From Aedes albopictus (lineage: Eukaryota > Arthropoda > Insecta > Diptera > Culicidae): 64,000 nucleotides of DNA. Location: positions 10,556,252 to 10,620,251 of the forward strand of contig NC_085137.1 of the NCBI RefSeq assembly GCF_035046485.1, written 5' to 3'. Positions within the stretch are counted from its first letter, which is position 1. Each line of letters starts with the position of its first letter. Below, piece by piece: positions 53,851 through 64,000 of this stretch. The notes below the pieces were generated by a model. It searched no databases, was not told where the DNA came from, and worked only from the letters and a program-made list of their open reading frames with translations. A program made the position numbers and the translations under genes.

Positions 53851-54796
53851 ATTGTCCACTTAGAATCCGGACGGACAAAATCACGTATATCTCAGGGATG
53901 GAATAACAAACATAAAAGGTGAAGCCCTCAAAACAAAGATTATTTATTATAGTTTCATGGAAAAATTACATTGAAATTATTTATTTTTATTTCAAATACA
54001 TTTTTTCACTTTTTCCGTATTAACTTCCTTAAAAATCTGCACAACGGTGGTAAATTTTAGAATCAATCCCATCGGCATGTTAGTCCAACAATCAGGTCGT
54101 CTATGCAATTTCCTGAGTACCTTGATTAGTCTGATTAGGATTCCGAAGAAAAAATTCAAAAAGTTTTTCTTATTGCGAAATGAGAGGCAATTTGGTGAAT
54201 AGAGTGAACGCGAAATTTGAGTGTTTTTTCGATGATAAATACTACCCATCTATGACGAAACCACTGAACGGCTCCGGCTGCCGCGACAGATCATCAAAAT
54301 AGGTAAAACCTCTATAGATCCCTTGTGTGCGTTTTTGAAAAGCAGCACGCGCTTATTGAAGCTGTCATCCTTGTATAAATTTATTCTCATCATCTTGTTT
54401 TTAAAAAACGATGCCCAGATTTCGTACTTGTTGCCAAATCTTCGAATTCCAAGCAGATTAATCAATGAACCCAAGCTTTAATCTTCTGGAACACTTCTTT
54501 ATGCCATGATTAACAACATCTGTGCACAAAACACATAATGGTTTTGGAGATATTAACATTTTTTGCGACTGCCGTACCTGACCACGCTAAATTTTCAACG
54601 TGTTTGTGCAAGATTTTTTTCCTTCTCTTGTCTTCAATCTGAAATAACTTTTCACTCGTAGCAAGAAAATCGATGAAATTTTCACCGTTAAAAGAGGACT
54701 AGTGTAGGATCAGACTGCTGAAAAAAAAATGAAGGTTGTGATCATTGAGAGCGTCCCTAGAAAATATGCCATGCGTCCGGATTCTAAGTGGACAAT
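53851..54796. mobile_element. 946-bp TIR element inside LINE ORF2
   Basis: Perfect terminal inverted repeats of at least 20 bp (ATTGTCCACTTAGAATCCGG...) at both ends. Minus-strand ORFs of 74 and 85 codons (54474-54250 and 54249-53992) are adjacent and could be remains of a transposase, but I recognise no catalytic motif. Flanks are GC on both sides, so the exact TSD is ambiguous. Tc1/mariner-type origin is a guess. Confidence 0.75.
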
Positions 54797-57140
54797 GCTT
54801 TAAACACTTAATGTATTTATTGCACTTAGTTTGAATGCTTTCTATGTGGTTTTTAAAAGTTAAGTTTTTACCTAGTAAGAGCCCTAGATACTTAACTTCT
54901 TCCGACCAATTTATTGGAGTTCCCCTCATAGTGACAACATGTCTACTTGAGGGTTTCAAATAAAGAGCTCTTGGCTTATGTGGGAATATGATAAGTTGAG
55001 TTTTGGAAGCATTTGGAGAAATCTTCCATTTTTGCAAATAAGAAGAAAAAATATCTAAACTTTTTTGCAATCTACTACAAATGACACGCAAACTTCGCCC
55101 CTTGGCTGAGATTCCTGTGTCATCTGCAAATAACGATTTTTGACATCCCTGTGGCAAATCAGGTAAGTCGGAGGTAAAAATATTGTATAAGATTGGTCCC
55201 AGTATGCTGCCTTGTGGAACACCAGCTCTTACAGGTAATCTATCTGACTTGGAATTTTGATAATTTACCTGAAGTGTTCGATCCGATAAATAATTTTGAA
55301 TAATTTTAATAATATATAGTGGAAAATTAAAATGTTTCAATTTTACGATCAAGCCTTCGTGCCAAACACTATCGAATGCTTTTTCTATGTCAAGAAGTGC
55401 TACACCAGTGGAATAACCTTCAGATTTATTGGAACGAATGAAATTCGTTACCCGTAAAAGTTGATGAGTAGTCGAATGACCATGGCGGAATCCGAACTGC
55501 TCATTGGCAAAAATAGAATTTTCATCAATATGAATCATCATTCTATTTAAAATAAGTTTTTCAAAAAGTTTACTGATAGATGACAGTAAGCTAATTGGAC
55601 GATAACTAGAAGCTTCGGCAGGATTTTTGTCAGGCTTCAAAATTGGAACAACTTTAGCATTTTTCCATTTTTCAGGAAAATATGCTAACTGAAAACATTT
55701 GTTAAATATATTAACCAAAAATGATAAGCAACTTTCTGGAAGTTTTTTGATGAGAATATAGAAAATTCCGTCATCACCCGGAGCTTTCATATTCTTAAAC
55801 TTCTTTATAATAGATCTCACTTCGTCCAAATCAGTGCCCAATGAATTGTCGAAAATGTTCTCATGATTGAGAATGTTTTCGAATTCGCGGGCAACCTGAT
55901 GTTCTATTGGACTAGTGAGACCTATACTGAAATTATGCGCACTTTCAAACTGTTTGGCAAGTTTTTGTGCTTTTTCAGAATTAGTTAATAATATTTTGTT
56001 ATCCTCTTTCAGCGCAGGAATAGGCTTCTGAGGTTTTTTCAAAATTTTTGTCAATTTCCAAAACGGCTTAGAGCCGGGGTTTAATTGAGAAACTTTATTT
56101 GCAAATTTTTTGTTTCTCAATTCGGTGAAACGTTTTTTAATTTCCTTCTGAAGATCCTGCCAGATTACTTTCAAAGCAGGATCTCGAGTTCGTTGGAATT
56201 GTCTTCTTCTCACGTTTTTAAGACGGATCAGAAGTTTCAGATCGTCGTCAATAATAACTGAGTCGAATTTGACTTCACACTTTGGTATTGATGCGCTTCT
56301 AGCTTCGACTATAGTACTAGTCAAAGTTTCGAGGGCATTGTCAATATCAAAATGTGTTTCCAATGAAACATTAACATCTAAATGGCTATCGATGTATGTT
56401 TTATATGTATCCCAGTCAGCTCTGTGATAATTGAAAGTAGAGCTGATGGGATTAAAAATCGCTTCATGGGAAATTTGAAATGTTACAGGAAGATGATCAG
56501 AATCAAAGTCAGCATGAGTAATCAATTGGCTACAATGCTGACTTGAGTCAGTTAAGACCAAATCAATTGTTGAGGGATTTCTAGCAGAAGAAAAACAAGT
56601 GGGGCTATCGGGATATAGAATAGAAAAATATCCTGAAGAGCACTGATCAAATAAAATCCTGCCGTTTGAATTGGACTGAAGATTATTCCACGAGCGGTGT
56701 TTCGCATTAAAATCACCAATTATGAAAAATTTGGACCTGTTGCGAGTTAATTTTCGCAAATCAGATTTAAGAAAATCTATTTGCTGGCCAGTGCATTGAA
56801 AAGGCAAGTAGGCCGCAATGAAAGTATGTTTACCAAAGTTTGTTTCAACAGAAACACCCAAAGTTTCAAAAACTTTGGTTTCGAATGATGAAAAAATTTG
56901 GTGCTTGATGCGCCTGTCGACGATGATAGCAACTCCACCACATGCTCCATCTAGGCGATCATTTCTATAAATAAAATAGTTTGGGTTTCGTTTGATTGAA
57001 GACCCAGGTTTTAGATAAGTTTCAGTAATAACTGCAATATGCACATTATTAACTGTTAAAAAATGGAATAGCTCATCCTCTTTACCATTTAGAGAACGAG
57101 CATTCCAGTTTAAAATGTTCAAAAATTTATTTGGATCCAT
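54797..57140 (-). pseudogene. Juan-like LINE ORF2: endonuclease and reverse transcriptase
   Basis: ATG at 57140-57138 lies 14 nt inside the end of ORF1. The N-terminal AP-endonuclease domain has NWNARSLNGKEDEL, ITETYLKPG, IGDFNAKHRSWN and DSDHLPVTF. The RT domain has APGDDGIFYILIKKLP, YRPISLLSSISKLFEK, ALLDIEKAFDSVWHEGL, GVPQGSILGPILYN and the active site LFADDTGI. No stop occurs before the foreign TIR element at 54796 disrupts it in the thumb region. The enzyme nicks target DNA and primes reverse transcription; this copy cannot be full length. Confidence 0.92.
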
Positions 57141-58566
57141 TACCAAAACGTAATCCAATTACTATTTTATTTGTAAATTTAACTCCAACTTGGACTGCTT
57201 CAGCCATAGTTTGAGTTTTGAACATTGCATCAATCATTTGTTGCAATTGTTCAGATAAAAAGTCAAAATCGGAAGCAGACATGCCTGAATCACGTGCATT
57301 TTCCGAATTTGATGTTTGGTGATAGGAATTATTTGAATTTTGCTTACCCGCAGCCACATGGGCATAGGTAGCTCGATTCGATTGAACAAAATTAGAAATA
57401 TTACTCACTCCACTGCTGGAGGGTAGATTATTTGCTCGAAGATTTGTTTGGTGGTTAACTACCTCCGGCGAATAGGTACGAGCGGTATGAAAATTATTCA
57501 ACCGATCGTTGATGGAAGAATTTGTGTTGTTAGAAATTCTACCTGCAGAGTTTCGGGTACGACTAGCGTTTCCATTCATCTGCCGGGCACGTGATTCGAC
57601 AACTTTTTTGCGAATAGGGCAATCCCAAAAGTTTGACTTATGGTTGCCACCGCAATTCGTACATTTAAACTTCCTGGTATCTTCCCTTACCGGACAGTTG
57701 TCCTTGGCGTGAGAAGAACCTCCACAAATCATGCATTTAGCATCCATGTGGCAATGTTTCGATCCGTGCCCCCAACCTTGGCACTGACGGCACTGAGTTG
57801 GGTTCTGGAAATTTCCCCCAGGCTTACGAAAATGTTCCCATGTCACTTGGACAAGAAACATTTTCTTCGCCTTTTCCAAATATTTCAAGTTATTTAGATC
57901 ACTTTTGTTGAAGTGAACTAAATAAAATTCTTGAGAGATACCCTGCCGAGGATTCTCAGACCGGGTTCTCTTTTTCATTTTTATTACTTGAACTGGAGTG
58001 AATCCAAGTAATAAGTTGAGTTCAGTTTTGATCTCATCAGGTGATTTGTCATCACTAGAGAGACCTTTTAATACGACTTTGAACAAGCGTGCAGACCTGT
58101 CGTCGTATGTGAAAAATTTATGCTTCTTCTCAGTAAGGTACTTGAGAAGAAGATCCCGATCTTTCAGGGTTTCCGGCAATACGCGGCAGTCTCCTTTCCT
58201 GGCAATTTGGAAGGAAACCTTGATTCCCCTTATGGAGTTCAAGATCTCCTGCCTAAAACCAGCAAATTCACAGACGCTGACCACGATTGGCGGCACCCGT
58301 TGTTTTTTAGCAGAAATTGAAGTACCTGGGCTAGAGGCATCCTCAATTTGCTGTTCCGAAAAATTGTTCAGCGTTTCATAAGGATTACTCATTTCAACGA
58401 AATTTTCATCCGAAACAATTGTTTTAGTAGAAGGAAGCGGAGAAGCTGAAAGTTCTCCTTTCTTTCTAACTTTGCCGCGTTTAGCGACAGTTTTGAAACC
58501 GACTTTTTTGGAAGGAAGCGGTGAATTCAACGATTCACCCTTCCTTTTGTTCGATGATGCAACCAT
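57127..58566 (-). CDS. Juan-like LINE ORF1 (gag-like nucleic-acid-binding protein)
   Basis: 479 residues, intact. Lys/Ser-rich N-terminus, an RRM-like region around residues 95-245 (VPPIVVSVCEFAGF ... VTWEHFRKPG), and three zinc knuckles: C259-C262-H267-C272, C278-C281-H286-C291 and C302-C305-H309-C316, the last with altered spacing. Jockey-clade ORF1 proteins coat the RNA and form the RNP. It overlaps ORF2 by 14 nt (TAATGGATCCAAATAA), suggesting reinitiation for ORF2. The tail is Asn/Ser-rich. Confidence 0.92.
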   Translation of the reverse strand: MVASSNKRKGESLNSPLPSKKVGFKTVAKRGKVRKKGELSASPLPSTKTIVSDENFVEMSNPYETLNNFSEQQIEDASSPGTSISAKKQRVPPIVVSVCEFAGFRQEILNSIRGIKVSFQIARKGDCRVLPETLKDRDLLLKYLTEKKHKFFTYDDRSARLFKVVLKGLSSDDKSPDEIKTELNLLLGFTPVQVIKMKKRTRSENPRQGISQEFYLVHFNKSDLNNLKYLEKAKKMFLVQVTWEHFRKPGGNFQNPTQCRQCQGWGHGSKHCHMDAKCMICGGSSHAKDNCPVREDTRKFKCTNCGGNHKSNFWDCPIRKKVVESRARQMNGNASRTRNSAGRISNNTNSSINDRLNNFHTARTYSPEVVNHQTNLRANNLPSSSGVSNISNFVQSNRATYAHVAAGKQNSNNSYHQTSNSENARDSGMSASDFDFLSEQLQQMIDAMFKTQTMAEAVQVGVKFTNKIVIGLRFGNGSK

Positions 58567-59093
58567 GATTTAATTTGAAGCGACCTTCCAGGAGGTTTTT
58601 TCCCTAATCGGTGTCCAAGTAGGATTACCACCGTTTCACGGAATTTGACTTCCGGAAACGGGTCCAACGAATAATCGAAGGCACGGGTCCAGGCAAGGAT
58701 CGAAAAGGAATCAGTAGGTATAAATTTAGCGCTGAAAAGTGCTATTGTGGGTAGTACTGAGAAGTACTGTTGAATTGCTTTAGGTAGTAAAACTTCCTGC
58801 AGCAGAGAGAGCTTACGTCCGCACAGCACAAGAGTACGATGCGAACTGACGTGATGCATTCTCCCATTTGATTGTGTGTAACTCAGGACGCACTTGCGTG
58901 CACGCTGCGTGGACGCGCCGCCCGTGTGCATCGGCTCTTAGTCACTAATAAAGCTAATGTTAACTTATTGTACGAACTATATGGGCTTGATTTCTATTGT
59001 AAAAAGTAACAATAAATCTACTATGTGTTTTATTGTGAACAATAAAATCAGTCATATGTTAATAATATTTACCATGTAATGAATGGTGATTTT

Positions 59094-59490
59094 TTATCCG
59101 GGTCTCTCAGCAGCTGATGCAGCTCGTGGTTCATTCGCCTTCTCCAAGTCCCGTCTTCCATCTACACTCCGCCGTAGATGGTACGCAACACCTTCCGTTC
59201 GAAAACTCCAAGGGCGCGCTGGTCCTCTGCACGTAGGGTCCATGTTTCGTGCCCATAGAGGACTACCAGTCTAATCAGCGTTTTGTAGACAGTTAACTTC
59301 GTGTTACGGTGATCGTAGAGTTCTGTGGAGTCCAAAGTAAGCACGATTTCCTGCCACAATGCTGCCTCTGAATGTCTCTGCTGGTGTCGTTGTCGGCGGT
59401 CACCAGTGAGCCCAAGTACACGAATTCTTCAACCGCCTCGATTTCATCACCGTCGATATAAATTCGGGCTGGCGGGCGCGGAGATTCCAA
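59094..59490 (-). pseudogene. RTE-type LINE ORF2 fragment (upstream part)
   Basis: The minus strand reads IYIDGDEIEAVEEFVYLGSL, VTADNDTSRDIQR, TKLTVYKTLIRLVVLYGHET, WTLRAEDQRALGVFERKVLR and NHELHQLL, the region after the RT active site in RTE-clade LINEs, with one frameshift. It connects to 51776-51510 across the inserted block. Confidence 0.8.
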
Positions 59491-59857
59491 ATACGAATTT
59501 TGATATCAAAGTGAGTTTTCATTTTGTATGACTTAAGTGTTAACATAACAAAAATGATAACAAAAAAATGTACTGGAATATCTAATTGAAAACAGAATAA
59601 GTTCTCATTGATAACAAATTGATATCTCATTTTGTTATCCACATTTTACGACTTGATATCATACGCAGTTCTCAGGGAGTTTTCAAATCTATCGGGAAAT
59701 ATTTAAAAATTAATAACAAATTTAGTATTCATTTTTATTAGGCATTAATTTACATGAATAAGTAAAAAAATAAATGTGATTTTATTTTAAATTCAGGAGA
59801 ATCTCGTGATTGAAAACTTGTTTTGTTTGATACGATATTATCAGAATAATACCCCTA
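59491..59857. other. AT-rich spacer
   Basis: TTTTGATATCAAAGTG-type motifs and GATATCA repeats. No gene and no certain transposon ends. Confidence 0.4.
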
Positions 59858-59861
59858 TTAA

Positions 59862-60539
59862 CCCTTTATAAGACAGTGGCAACTATATTGCCACATACTG
59901 TTTTTATTTTTTTTTGTTTTATAACAATTTATTTTGAACTTTTGGTTTACGCAAAATTGAGATTACTAACAACGCCTGGTATTTTTTTTTTGTATTAAAC
60001 AAAGCTTAAACAACAATTTTGGAGCTGTTTGTAGTCTCAAAAAAGGCTAAATATGACTGCGTGAAGAAATTTAGCTCAACTTTATTGTAAAACTGTCGAT
60101 TTAGTAAATATTTTAAGAAATAATCAAATTATGGGTTGACATGAGCTGAACTACACAGTTTATATTATGGGGCAAGCCCTAATCCACTCTAAAATCTCTT
60201 TTTCAGCTTTTTGATGAAGTCAAAAGAAGAAAAGTACCCTAAACGGGCAGTGGCAAGAATATTGCCACCAAGATTTTTGAGAGTTTCTTTCAAACGAAAA
60301 TTGTTTTGTACATGTAATCATGTATACCGTCAAGACGCCATTCACCGTGGGGGCTCTGTTCACCGTGTGCCTGCGAATATTTTTTCATTATTTCCATATT
60401 ACGATTGAATGAATAATGAAAAAAATATTCGCAGGCACACGGTGAATGGAGCCCCCACAGTGAATGGCGCCTTGACGGTATAATAATTTCCATTAGTATG
60501 CGTTGACAACTCTTCTAGTTTTCTCGGCCTTATAAAGCG
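59862..60539. mobile_element. TTAA-flanked element with CCCTTTATAAG ends
   Basis: TTAA at 59858-59861 and 60540-60543. Inner ends CCCTTTATAAGACAG and (complement) CGCTTTATAAGGCCG are similar inverted repeats. Contains repeated GCAGTGGCAA..ATTGCCAC palindromes (about 59874 and 60247) and a nested foldback MITE. Confidence 0.65.
60327..60478. mobile_element. 152-bp foldback MITE, TATA-flanked
   Basis: About 70-bp near-perfect arms (CCGTCAAGACGCCATTCACC... and inverse ending CTTGACGG) around a short AT loop. TATA lies on both sides (60323-60326 and 60479-60482). Its transcript would form a long hairpin. Confidence 0.92.
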
Positions 60540-60549
60540 TTAATCGGCG

Positions 60550-62009
60550 TAGTAGGGTAACCAATATAATTTGGATCCCCTGGGTCGTATTATCACAACT
60601 TACACAGGTTTAATGATGAGATGACGGAAATTTTTAGAATCATTCGCTAAATAAGATTGCCCCTCCTAGGTAGCAATCATTTCCTAACTGGTAATATCCT
60701 TTTTTGCCTTGAAATTAGTTTTTGCCAATCTCGTCATCCGTGCGAATGTCGCATCATGTTTACAAAAAGAAATTGCGGTGCTGAGGAAACTTGCAGATGT
60801 AAACAAAAACGTAATTCTAGCGCATTAAATTCGCAAAGTTCGTCTAATCAGCCTTTGTCAATCAAGTAATTAGGATGTGATACAGCATATTCAAGCGGCA
60901 AATTCTTCCAAAATAGTTTCAAACGAGTTTAAACACCGGGTGTCCAAAATATATACTGAAGAGGGCCCAAAATATATTGGGGTGTCCAAAACAGTGAAAA
61001 CTAATGATTCAAAAATCAGTTATTTTCATCAAATATTCAGGCAGAAATGACCTTGTGGGTATTTTTACCGGACAGTGGAGGCTTTTACGAACATACTAAC
61101 ACCATCATTATGTGTAAATACCCTCTGAATCTGTTTGATTTTAACTAAAATTCAAACTAATGTCCTCTAGGGGTCCAAAATTCAACCGTTACCCCATTTC
61201 ATCAACAGTCATTTCTAACTTGGAGCCTACAAGAAGAAAAGTTGTATGGAAATCGGATATGATATCCTCATAGATATGCAGCATAACTATACCATGATTC
61301 AATTAAAAGATTATGGATGATGTACATTGAAGTGGCAAAGAAAAGTAAATTTGAAGTCAAAGGACAACTGCACGTAATATTTTTGTATAATTATATTTCA
61401 GCTTTTCCTTCTGATTATATTATGCACTGCAGTAAAACAAATGTGGGAGATGTTCACGACATCCCAGAGCCTCAGGCATCGCGACTCAAATTAAATGACA
61501 TCGAGCAACGAATTGAGTCGCATTCGACTTCTCAGCTCTTTCCCTCGTTACTCGGGGAAAAATGATGGCATTGAAAAATAAGGCATCCGATTGGAAAAAT
61601 ATTTTACTACATTAATTCTATAGGGTTTGGCATAGTCATAGTCTCTGGCGAAATCTGGCATCATAGTCGTTTGGCAAAATGGCCGTTTGGCATAACAATA
61701 AGTGAAATGACATTGATCAAGTATGATAAATATCTGTGTTATTTTCAAAACTGTATCAAACATCTCGGGATTTGTCATTTTGATGCGGAGCTACAATGAA
61801 TCCTTTTTCACGCGAGAAAACCTCATAATATCCAACTTATTTGTCTTCAATTCAGAATTATGCTAAACAACCTAAAGTGTAAAGAACATTTTGAGTACTG
61901 TGGAACTCTCGTTATTTCCTTACGAAAGTGTGAATGGTGCAGTTTTAAAATATAGAACTGGATAAATAATCACCCTGTAGTTCGAATTTTGAGATTGGAA
62001 TAACTGATA
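60550..62009. other. Spacer with a short GTTTGGCAT repeat
   Basis: Four GTTTGGCA-type words lie within 61622-61710, a common decayed insect minisatellite. Otherwise no supported features. Short ORFs such as 61317-61565 lack domains. Confidence 0.4.
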
Positions 62010-62277
62010 CCGTCTACCCTCGTTCGTTTGACCGCATGTAATCTGAACACTTTTTAGTTTGACCCCCTCTTATCTGCACATCGTTGAAACTAAAAATGGT
62101 TCAAACGTCATTCTGCTAATGGAACGGTGTGAAACAGAACGCAGAACCAAAACAAAACACCAAATCAGGTTGCCAGTAGTGTGTTTTTCGATGCTAACAG
62201 AGTTGCTAGATGTTCAAATTAAAAATGAACCCCGTTGGTTTGCATGAGGTGCCGTTCAAACGAACGGGGGTAGACGG
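62010..62277. mobile_element. 268-bp TA-flanked MITE (copy 2)
   Basis: CCGTCTACCC ... GGGTAGACGG with TA at 62008-62009 and 62278-62279. Same family as 13126-13394 in inverse orientation. Confidence 0.92.
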
Positions 62278-62279
62278 TA

Positions 62280-62779
62280 AATATTCCCCGAGTTTTAATA
62301 CACATTTATAGGGTTCTGGAAAAATAGAGGCCCATGAAATGCAACCCAATATTGATTGCCAACTTTCAGGCCATTTCGGGCAGAGGTCAAGTACTAGAGA
62401 CAAAACCCTTTCCCTGCCACGGACTTCAAGTTATTGAGCTCATGTGTCGAAACCCGAAACGGGATGCCCGATTAGGATTAGTTTTTCTAGACAAAACCAA
62501 GCTATGAACACAGCAACAAATACTGTGAACTAAAAGGCATACTGCCAACTCAATACACTCCCAGGATGACTGATGGACCCAAATCAATAAATGAAACCTC
62601 GTCATCCTGTGATCGGAAGGAGTTATCCATCTGGATAACAGGGCACATTTATGTAATGTGTTGTGCTGCGTCAATTTGTGATGTTCCTAATTTGTGCATT
62701 TGTAAGGCTCTATGTGTATCTGTATCTGTATGTGTATGTGCTCTGTTATAATTAATTTCTTTTATTTTTGTAACAACTC
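62280..62779. other. Spacer
   Basis: Mixed sequence ending in a short TGTATCTGTATCTGTATGTG microsatellite near 62710-62740. No gene. Confidence 0.4.
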
Positions 62780-64000
62780 TAGAGGTATTCCTGTGAGAAT
62801 TGTTTGAGGAATCTTTAGAGGAATTCTTAAAAGAATTACTGGATGAATATCTGGAGGAATCTCCAGAGGAATTCTGGGAGATTTTTGCTTCTATTTCTGT
62901 TATTTTTCTATTTCTAAAAAAATACCTAGAGAAATGCCTGGAGGAATTTGTAGCGGAATTTCTGGAGTCATTTCTGGAGCAATCCCTGGGGGAATCCCTG
63001 AAAAAATGTGAAGAAATCCCTGGAGGAATCTCTTAAGGAATACCTGCAGGAATACCTGAAGGAATCCCTGAAAAATTCCCGAAGGTATTCCTGGAGAATT
63101 CACTGGAAGAATTTCTGAAGAAATCCCTAGAGAATTTCCTGGAAGAATCCTTAGAGGAACTGCTGGAGGATTTCCTGGAGGAATCCCTGCGAAAATCCCT
63201 GGAGAAATTCATGGAGAAATCTCTGAAAGAATCCCTGAAGCAATTCCTGATGGAATCTCAGGGGAAATTCCTTGTGAAATGCCTAAAGGGATTCCGGACA
63301 TATTTTTTTTTAAGGATGTCCGGGAGCAATTCCTGGAGGAATTTCTGAAGCAATTCCTGGTGTAATTCCTGGAGGAATTCCAGTAGCAGTTCCCGGAGAA
63401 ATTCCAGGATAAAATCCTGGAAGTATGCCTGAGAGAATTCCTAAAAGTATTCCTGTGGGAATTGTTGGAGGAATCAATGATGGATTTCCTAGAGGATTTA
63501 CTACAGGAATTCTTGAAAGAGATACTGGATGAATTTCTAGAGGAGTTTTGGGAGATTTCTATTTTATTATTTATCTATGTATGAAAAAAAAAACACTAGA
63601 GAAAATCCTGGAGGAATTCCTAGTGGAAGTTATGGAGGAATTCCTGGAAAAATCTTCGAGGTATCCCTGATAGAATCCGTGGGGGAACCCTTGAAGACAT
63701 TTGTAAGGAAGTCCCTGGAGGAATCTTGAGAGGAATACCCGGAGGAATCCCTAAAAAAATTCTTTAAGGTATTTCCGCTGAAATTTCCTGGAAGAATTTC
63801 TGAAGAAATCCCAAGAGGATTTGCTGGAAAAATCCTTAGAGGAACTGAAGGAATCCCTGGAGAAATTCGTGGAGGAATCCCTGGAGGAATCCCTGAAGCA
63901 ATTCATGAAGGAATCTCAGGAGAAATTCCTGGAGAAAAAGCTGAAAAGTTCCTGATGGTATTCCTGAAAAGTTTCCTGGAAGAATTTTTGAAAAAATCCT
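62780..64000 (-). repeat. 12-bp degenerate tandem array III (inverse orientation, runs off the window)
   Basis: GAGGAATYCCTGGAGGAATT-type units on +, i.e. the complement of arrays I and II, giving E-E-F-L-type reading on + and I-P-P-G on -. Interrupted by short T-rich/A-rich tracts near 62885-62930, 63300 and 63555-63600, which themselves share a context (TTTTTATTTCT...AAAAAAA), hinting at a higher-order unit of about 650-700 bp. Confidence 0.85.

Larger units (their letters stand above)
53255..58854 (-). mobile_element. Juan-like Jockey-clade LINE, full length, 15-bp TSD
   Basis: TGCATTCTCCCATTT is duplicated at 53240-53254 and 58855-58869. The 3' poly(A) tail is the T-rich run at 53251-53283. 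Minus-strand order: 5' UTR (58854-58567), ORF1 (58566-57127), ORF2 (57140 to about 53527, interrupted), then a 3' UTR. Without the 946-bp insertion the element is about 4.65 kb, the size of Juan-A of Aedes. Family name from sequence style and length. Confidence 0.9.
53101..58937. mobile_element. Harbinger-like MITE (TSD TTA) split by the Juan-like LINE
   Basis: Terminal inverted repeats GAGCCGATGCACACG / CGTGTGCATCGGCTC with TTA at 53098-53100 and 58938-58940. Own sequence is 53101-53254 and 58870-58937, rich in GCGTTGCG/GCTGCGT motifs. A 3-bp TTA target fits PIF/Harbinger. Confidence 0.85.
51777..59093. mobile_element. TA-flanked AT-rich MITE splitting the RTE LINE
   Basis: Left end ATAAAAAATATCAT and right end (complement) ATAAAAAATCACCATT are inverted, with TA at both borders. 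Own sequence is about 51777-53100 and 58938-59093, probably including other decayed material. Interior motif TTTATTGTTACAA is mirrored by TGTTCACAATAAA. It disrupts the LINE frame precisely. Confidence 0.65.

Noticed and set aside
58527..58931. 134-codon minus-strand ORF upstream of Juan-like ORF1
   Set aside because: It crosses the LINE 5' UTR, the TSD and the MITE border, so it cannot be an element or host gene.
62800..63103. Leu/Glu-rich ORFs in array III
   Set aside because: Repeat-derived open frames as above.

Overview
The window is insect nuclear DNA, almost certainly from an aedine mosquito. It is AT-rich and crowded with transposons, with short GT-AG introns, mosquito-type tRNA-derived SINEs, a Juan-like Jockey LINE of about 4.65 kb, BEL/Pao and Copia LTR elements, many MITEs with recognisable target-site duplications (TSDs), and long degenerate arrays of a 12-bp unit. 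I see no bacterial or viral genes. Four host genes are supported. (1) The 3' terminal exon of a chitin-binding (peritrophin-A) protein, + strand, 3-2129. (2) A complete two-exon MSS4/RABIF Rab-interacting protein, + strand, 8094-9242. (3) The first two coding exons of an ABCC10/MRP7-type ABC transporter, + strand, 19438-21285; its nucleotide-binding domains are not in the window. (4) A complete two-exon chymotrypsin-like secreted serine protease, - strand, 49550-50384. They share no obvious pathway. A fifth intact ORF (PHD finger plus an RRM-like C-terminal domain, 40726-41511) lies inside a DNA transposon. Layout: 2.6-6.7 kb is a 12-bp array (translating as IPPG-type repeats) split by a 401-bp hAT-type MITE. 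6.7-7.8 kb holds small MITEs around the promoter side of MSS4. 9.7-14.8 kb is a degenerate Copia element split by a minus-strand BEL/Pao-type element (9990-14623, TSD AACGC), whose 5' LTR is itself split by a further cluster of MITEs. 14.8-18.8 kb holds MITEs and perfect palindromes. 21.3-30.2 kb, the start of the ABCC10 intron, holds a degenerate Copia relic, a Helitron, foldback elements and SINEs. 30.3-49.1 kb is a nested set in which each layer is delimited by its own inverted repeats, LTRs and/or TSD. From outside in: a TA-flanked MITE; a nearly intact minus-strand Copia element (TSD AATCA); a ~440-bp MITE in the Copia LTR; a hAT-like element with CGCCG-rich ends that carries a 4.2-kb 12-bp array; an 8.25-kb LTR element with identical LTRs but no gag-pol (LARD-like); and a 2.04-kb TIR element that carries the PHD ORF. 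51.5-59.5 kb is a second nested set: RTE-type LINE, TA MITE, Harbinger-like MITE (TSD TTA), Juan-like LINE (15-bp TSD), and a 946-bp TIR element. 59.9-62.3 kb holds more MITEs, and 62.8 kb to the end is a third 12-bp array in the opposite orientation. The most interesting candidates are the PHD/RRM-like ORF inside precise transposon ends, and the hAT-like element whose body is mostly a 12-bp array, which suggests a way such arrays could be dispersed.
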